Assembly (NCBI GenBank): GCA_902773035.1
Contig: CACYDB010000157.1
Span: 1-5,292, forward strand
DNA length: 5,292 nucleotides
Origin: an uncultured Ruminococcus sp.
Lineage (GTDB): Bacteria; Bacillota; Clostridia; Oscillospirales; Acutalibacteraceae
Reading direction: 5' to 3'
Below, in pieces: positions 4,268-5,292 of the stretch (the first letter of the stretch is position 1; each line of letters begins with the position of its first letter). The notes below the pieces were generated by a model that was not told where the DNA came from, did not search any database, and was given only the letters and a program-made list of their open reading frames with translations. The position numbers and the translations under genes were made by a program.

Positions 4268-5062
4268 ATGAAGTTGTTTAAAAGTATAGATAATTCCCGC
4301 GAGCTCGGCGGTTATACGAGCTCTGACGGCAGAAAGATCAGGAGCGGCGTTCTTCTGAGGACGGCTAAGCTCGACGCGATTTCCGACGAGGATATCAGAA
4401 TCCTCAGGGATAAATACAGATTGCAGGACATCATCGACTTGCGTATGGAAGTTGAGCGTATAGGCGCCGACGATCCCGAGATCGATGGCGCGAGATACAG
4501 TCACCTCGACGTGCTCGATTTTTCCGATATGATGCCAGAGGACGCCGAGCAGGCGGATATAAACGGGTTCAGCCTGCCCGAGATAGTAGAGCTGATGACA
4601 CAGACGGGAATGCTTACCGATAAAATGTACATCGGCTTTCTGATGAACAAAAAGGGACTTGACGCGTTCTCGAGGTTCTTCCGTATCCTGCTTGAAGCCG
4701 ATCCCGAAAGAGCTGTGCTCTGGCACTGTACGAGCGGTAAGGACAGGACGGGCTTAGCGGCTATGCTGCTGCTCTCAGCGCTGGAGGTTGACGAGGAAAC
4801 CACCATCAGCGACTTCGTCCTCACGAATGAGTTCAACGCTTCGCGTATTGAGGCGACGAGAAAGTATCTCGCGGCTCAGGGCTGTAGTGACGAAATGATT
4901 AAAAAAGGTCTGCTCGTGTTTGATATGGTAGACGAGAGCTTTATGCGTACCGCGATGAATTACCTCAAAAAAGAGTTCGGCTCGGTCAAGGGCTATATCA
5001 CGGACACGCTGAATATCACTGAGGATGAAATTAATTCCTTAAAAGAAAAATATCTGGTATAA
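4268..5062 (+). CDS. PtpB-like tyrosine/lipid phosphatase (Y_phosphatase3 family)
   Basis: The 264-residue soluble protein removes phosphate from phosphotyrosine and, in relatives such as mycobacterial PtpB and Listeria LipA, from phosphoserine or phosphoinositides. The N-terminal family block NSRELGGY (9-16) is followed by DGRKIRSGVLLRTAKLDAIS (20-39) and IIDLRMEVE (55-63). The active-site loop is HCTSGKDRTG (153-162), a CX5R motif with nucleophile Cys154 and Arg160; the Lys158-Asp159 pair is the mark of the PtpB/LipA group. All key residues are present. The ATG at 4268 is preferred over an in-frame GTG at 4241, because AAAGGAG (4251-4257) sits 10 nt before it and the family start fits. It follows cstA by 23 nt with no terminator, so the two are co-transcribed. 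A link to CstA control is only inference. There is no signal peptide, so it acts in the cytosol unless exported otherwise. Confidence 0.92.
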   Translation: MKLFKSIDNSRELGGYTSSDGRKIRSGVLLRTAKLDAISDEDIRILRDKYRLQDIIDLRMEVERIGADDPEIDGARYSHLDVLDFSDMMPEDAEQADINGFSLPEIVELMTQTGMLTDKMYIGFLMNKKGLDAFSRFFRILLEADPERAVLWHCTSGKDRTGLAAMLLLSALEVDEETTISDFVLTNEFNASRIEATRKYLAAQGCSDEMIKKGLLVFDMVDESFMRTAMNYLKKEFGSVKGYITDTLNITEDEINSLKEKYLV

Positions 5063-5105
5063 ACTGACTGAATAAAGGGCTGTCGCACTAAGCCTTAATA
5101 AGATT

Positions 5106-5129
5106 CGGGCAGTCCTTTCGGACTGCCCG
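5106..5129 (+). terminator. Perfect 10-bp hairpin after the phosphatase gene
   Basis: CGGGCAGTCC (5106-5115) and GGACTGCCCG (5120-5129) pair around TTTC. No T-tract follows, so it may be an mRNA 3' stabiliser or a weak terminator rather than the main stop. Just before it, AGGGCT and AGCCTT (about 5076-5096) can form a weaker stem. The GGGCTGTCGCA in that stem looks like one arm of a terminator type often seen in Clostridia, whose partner TGCGACAGCCC is absent here. Confidence 0.5.
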
Positions 5130-5166
5130 GTCATAGCATTATACAAATTTTAAAGTAAGAAATGGA

Positions 5167-5216
5167 AAATCCGGACAGAGAGATACATCCGTCCGGATTT
5201 CACTTTTTATTTTTTT
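5167..5216. terminator. Bidirectional terminator between convergent genes
   Basis: AAATCCGGAC (5167-5176) and GTCCGGATTT (5191-5200) form a perfect 10-bp stem with a 14-nt loop. On the plus strand it runs into CACTTTTTATTTTTTT, a strong T-tract ending the cstA operon. On the minus strand it is followed by TCCATTTCTT and lies just after the stop codon of the zinc-ribbon gene (5207-5209), so it can serve both. Confidence 0.75.
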
Positions 5217-5292
5217 GACAAAACCTTTTTCTGCCATGAGACTTTGCCGCATTGCGGACATTTCATCCGTCGGGTACGTCCCATGTGCGGCG
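5207..5292 (-). CDS. C-terminal end of a zinc-ribbon protein (partial)
   Basis: Only the last 27 codons are in the window; the gene continues past the right edge. The visible tail contains MGRTRRMKCPQCGKVSWQKK followed by VLSKK and TAA. CPQCGK is a zinc-knuckle half-site, and with another Cys pair upstream it would make a zinc ribbon. The RRMKCP.CGK.SWQKKVLSK ending resembles small Clostridial proteins of unknown role that I recall, some of them membrane-anchored. A frame open on the same strand through this region (reading past 5207) lacks such a motif and is less likely. The gene converges with the cstA operon. Confidence 0.65.
   Translation of the reverse strand, partial: PHMGRTRRMKCPQCGKVSWQKKVLSKK

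Noticed and set aside
4220..4726. Open frame on the minus strand across the cstA-phosphatase junction
   Set aside because: It overlaps the conserved phosphatase coding sequence, lacks a ribosome site and shows no recognisable domain.

Overview
The window looks like chromosomal DNA of a gut or rumen Firmicute of the Ruminococcus / Oscillospiraceae type. The basis is a secreted dockerin protein, a DUF6514-like small protein, a Clostridia-type short CstA, moderately GC-rich genes separated by very AT-rich spacers, and consensus sigma-A promoters with 17-nt spacers. This placement is inference from gene content; no marker gene is present.

Layout from left to right. Positions 1-386 hold a possible tail of an upstream gene, a perfect 20-bp palindrome, a strong promoter and a broken signal-peptide reading frame. 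Positions 387-1085 encode a secreted protein with a C-terminal dockerin whose first calcium loop is degenerate. Positions 1086-1200 carry two back-to-back terminators that separate it from a convergent small gene (1218-1421, minus strand, DUF6514-like) with its own promoter. A divergent promoter then drives a YwlG/UPF0340 (DUF436) protein (1624-2175).

Positions 2176-2783 form an unusual spacer. It contains remnants of one small reading frame; a frameshifted 52-codon acidic, Trp-ending peptide gene whose ribosome site is locked in a perfect 9-bp hairpin; three copies of a 13-nt half-site that can form mutually exclusive stems; a 15-bp terminator-like hairpin; and a near-consensus promoter for the next operon. 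That operon is cstA (peptide/pyruvate-type transporter, 2784-4244) plus a PtpB-like tyrosine/lipid phosphatase (4268-5062), 23 nt apart. It ends in two hairpins, the second probably bidirectional because a convergent minus-strand zinc-ribbon gene enters from the right edge (5207-5292, partial).

Most of the genes are ordinary. The parts most worth a second look are the 2330-2660 spacer (hairpin-sequestered, frameshifted peptide gene followed by a possible small RNA or attenuator) and the 58-386 leader of the dockerin gene. I see no mobile element, CRISPR array, tRNA or rRNA.
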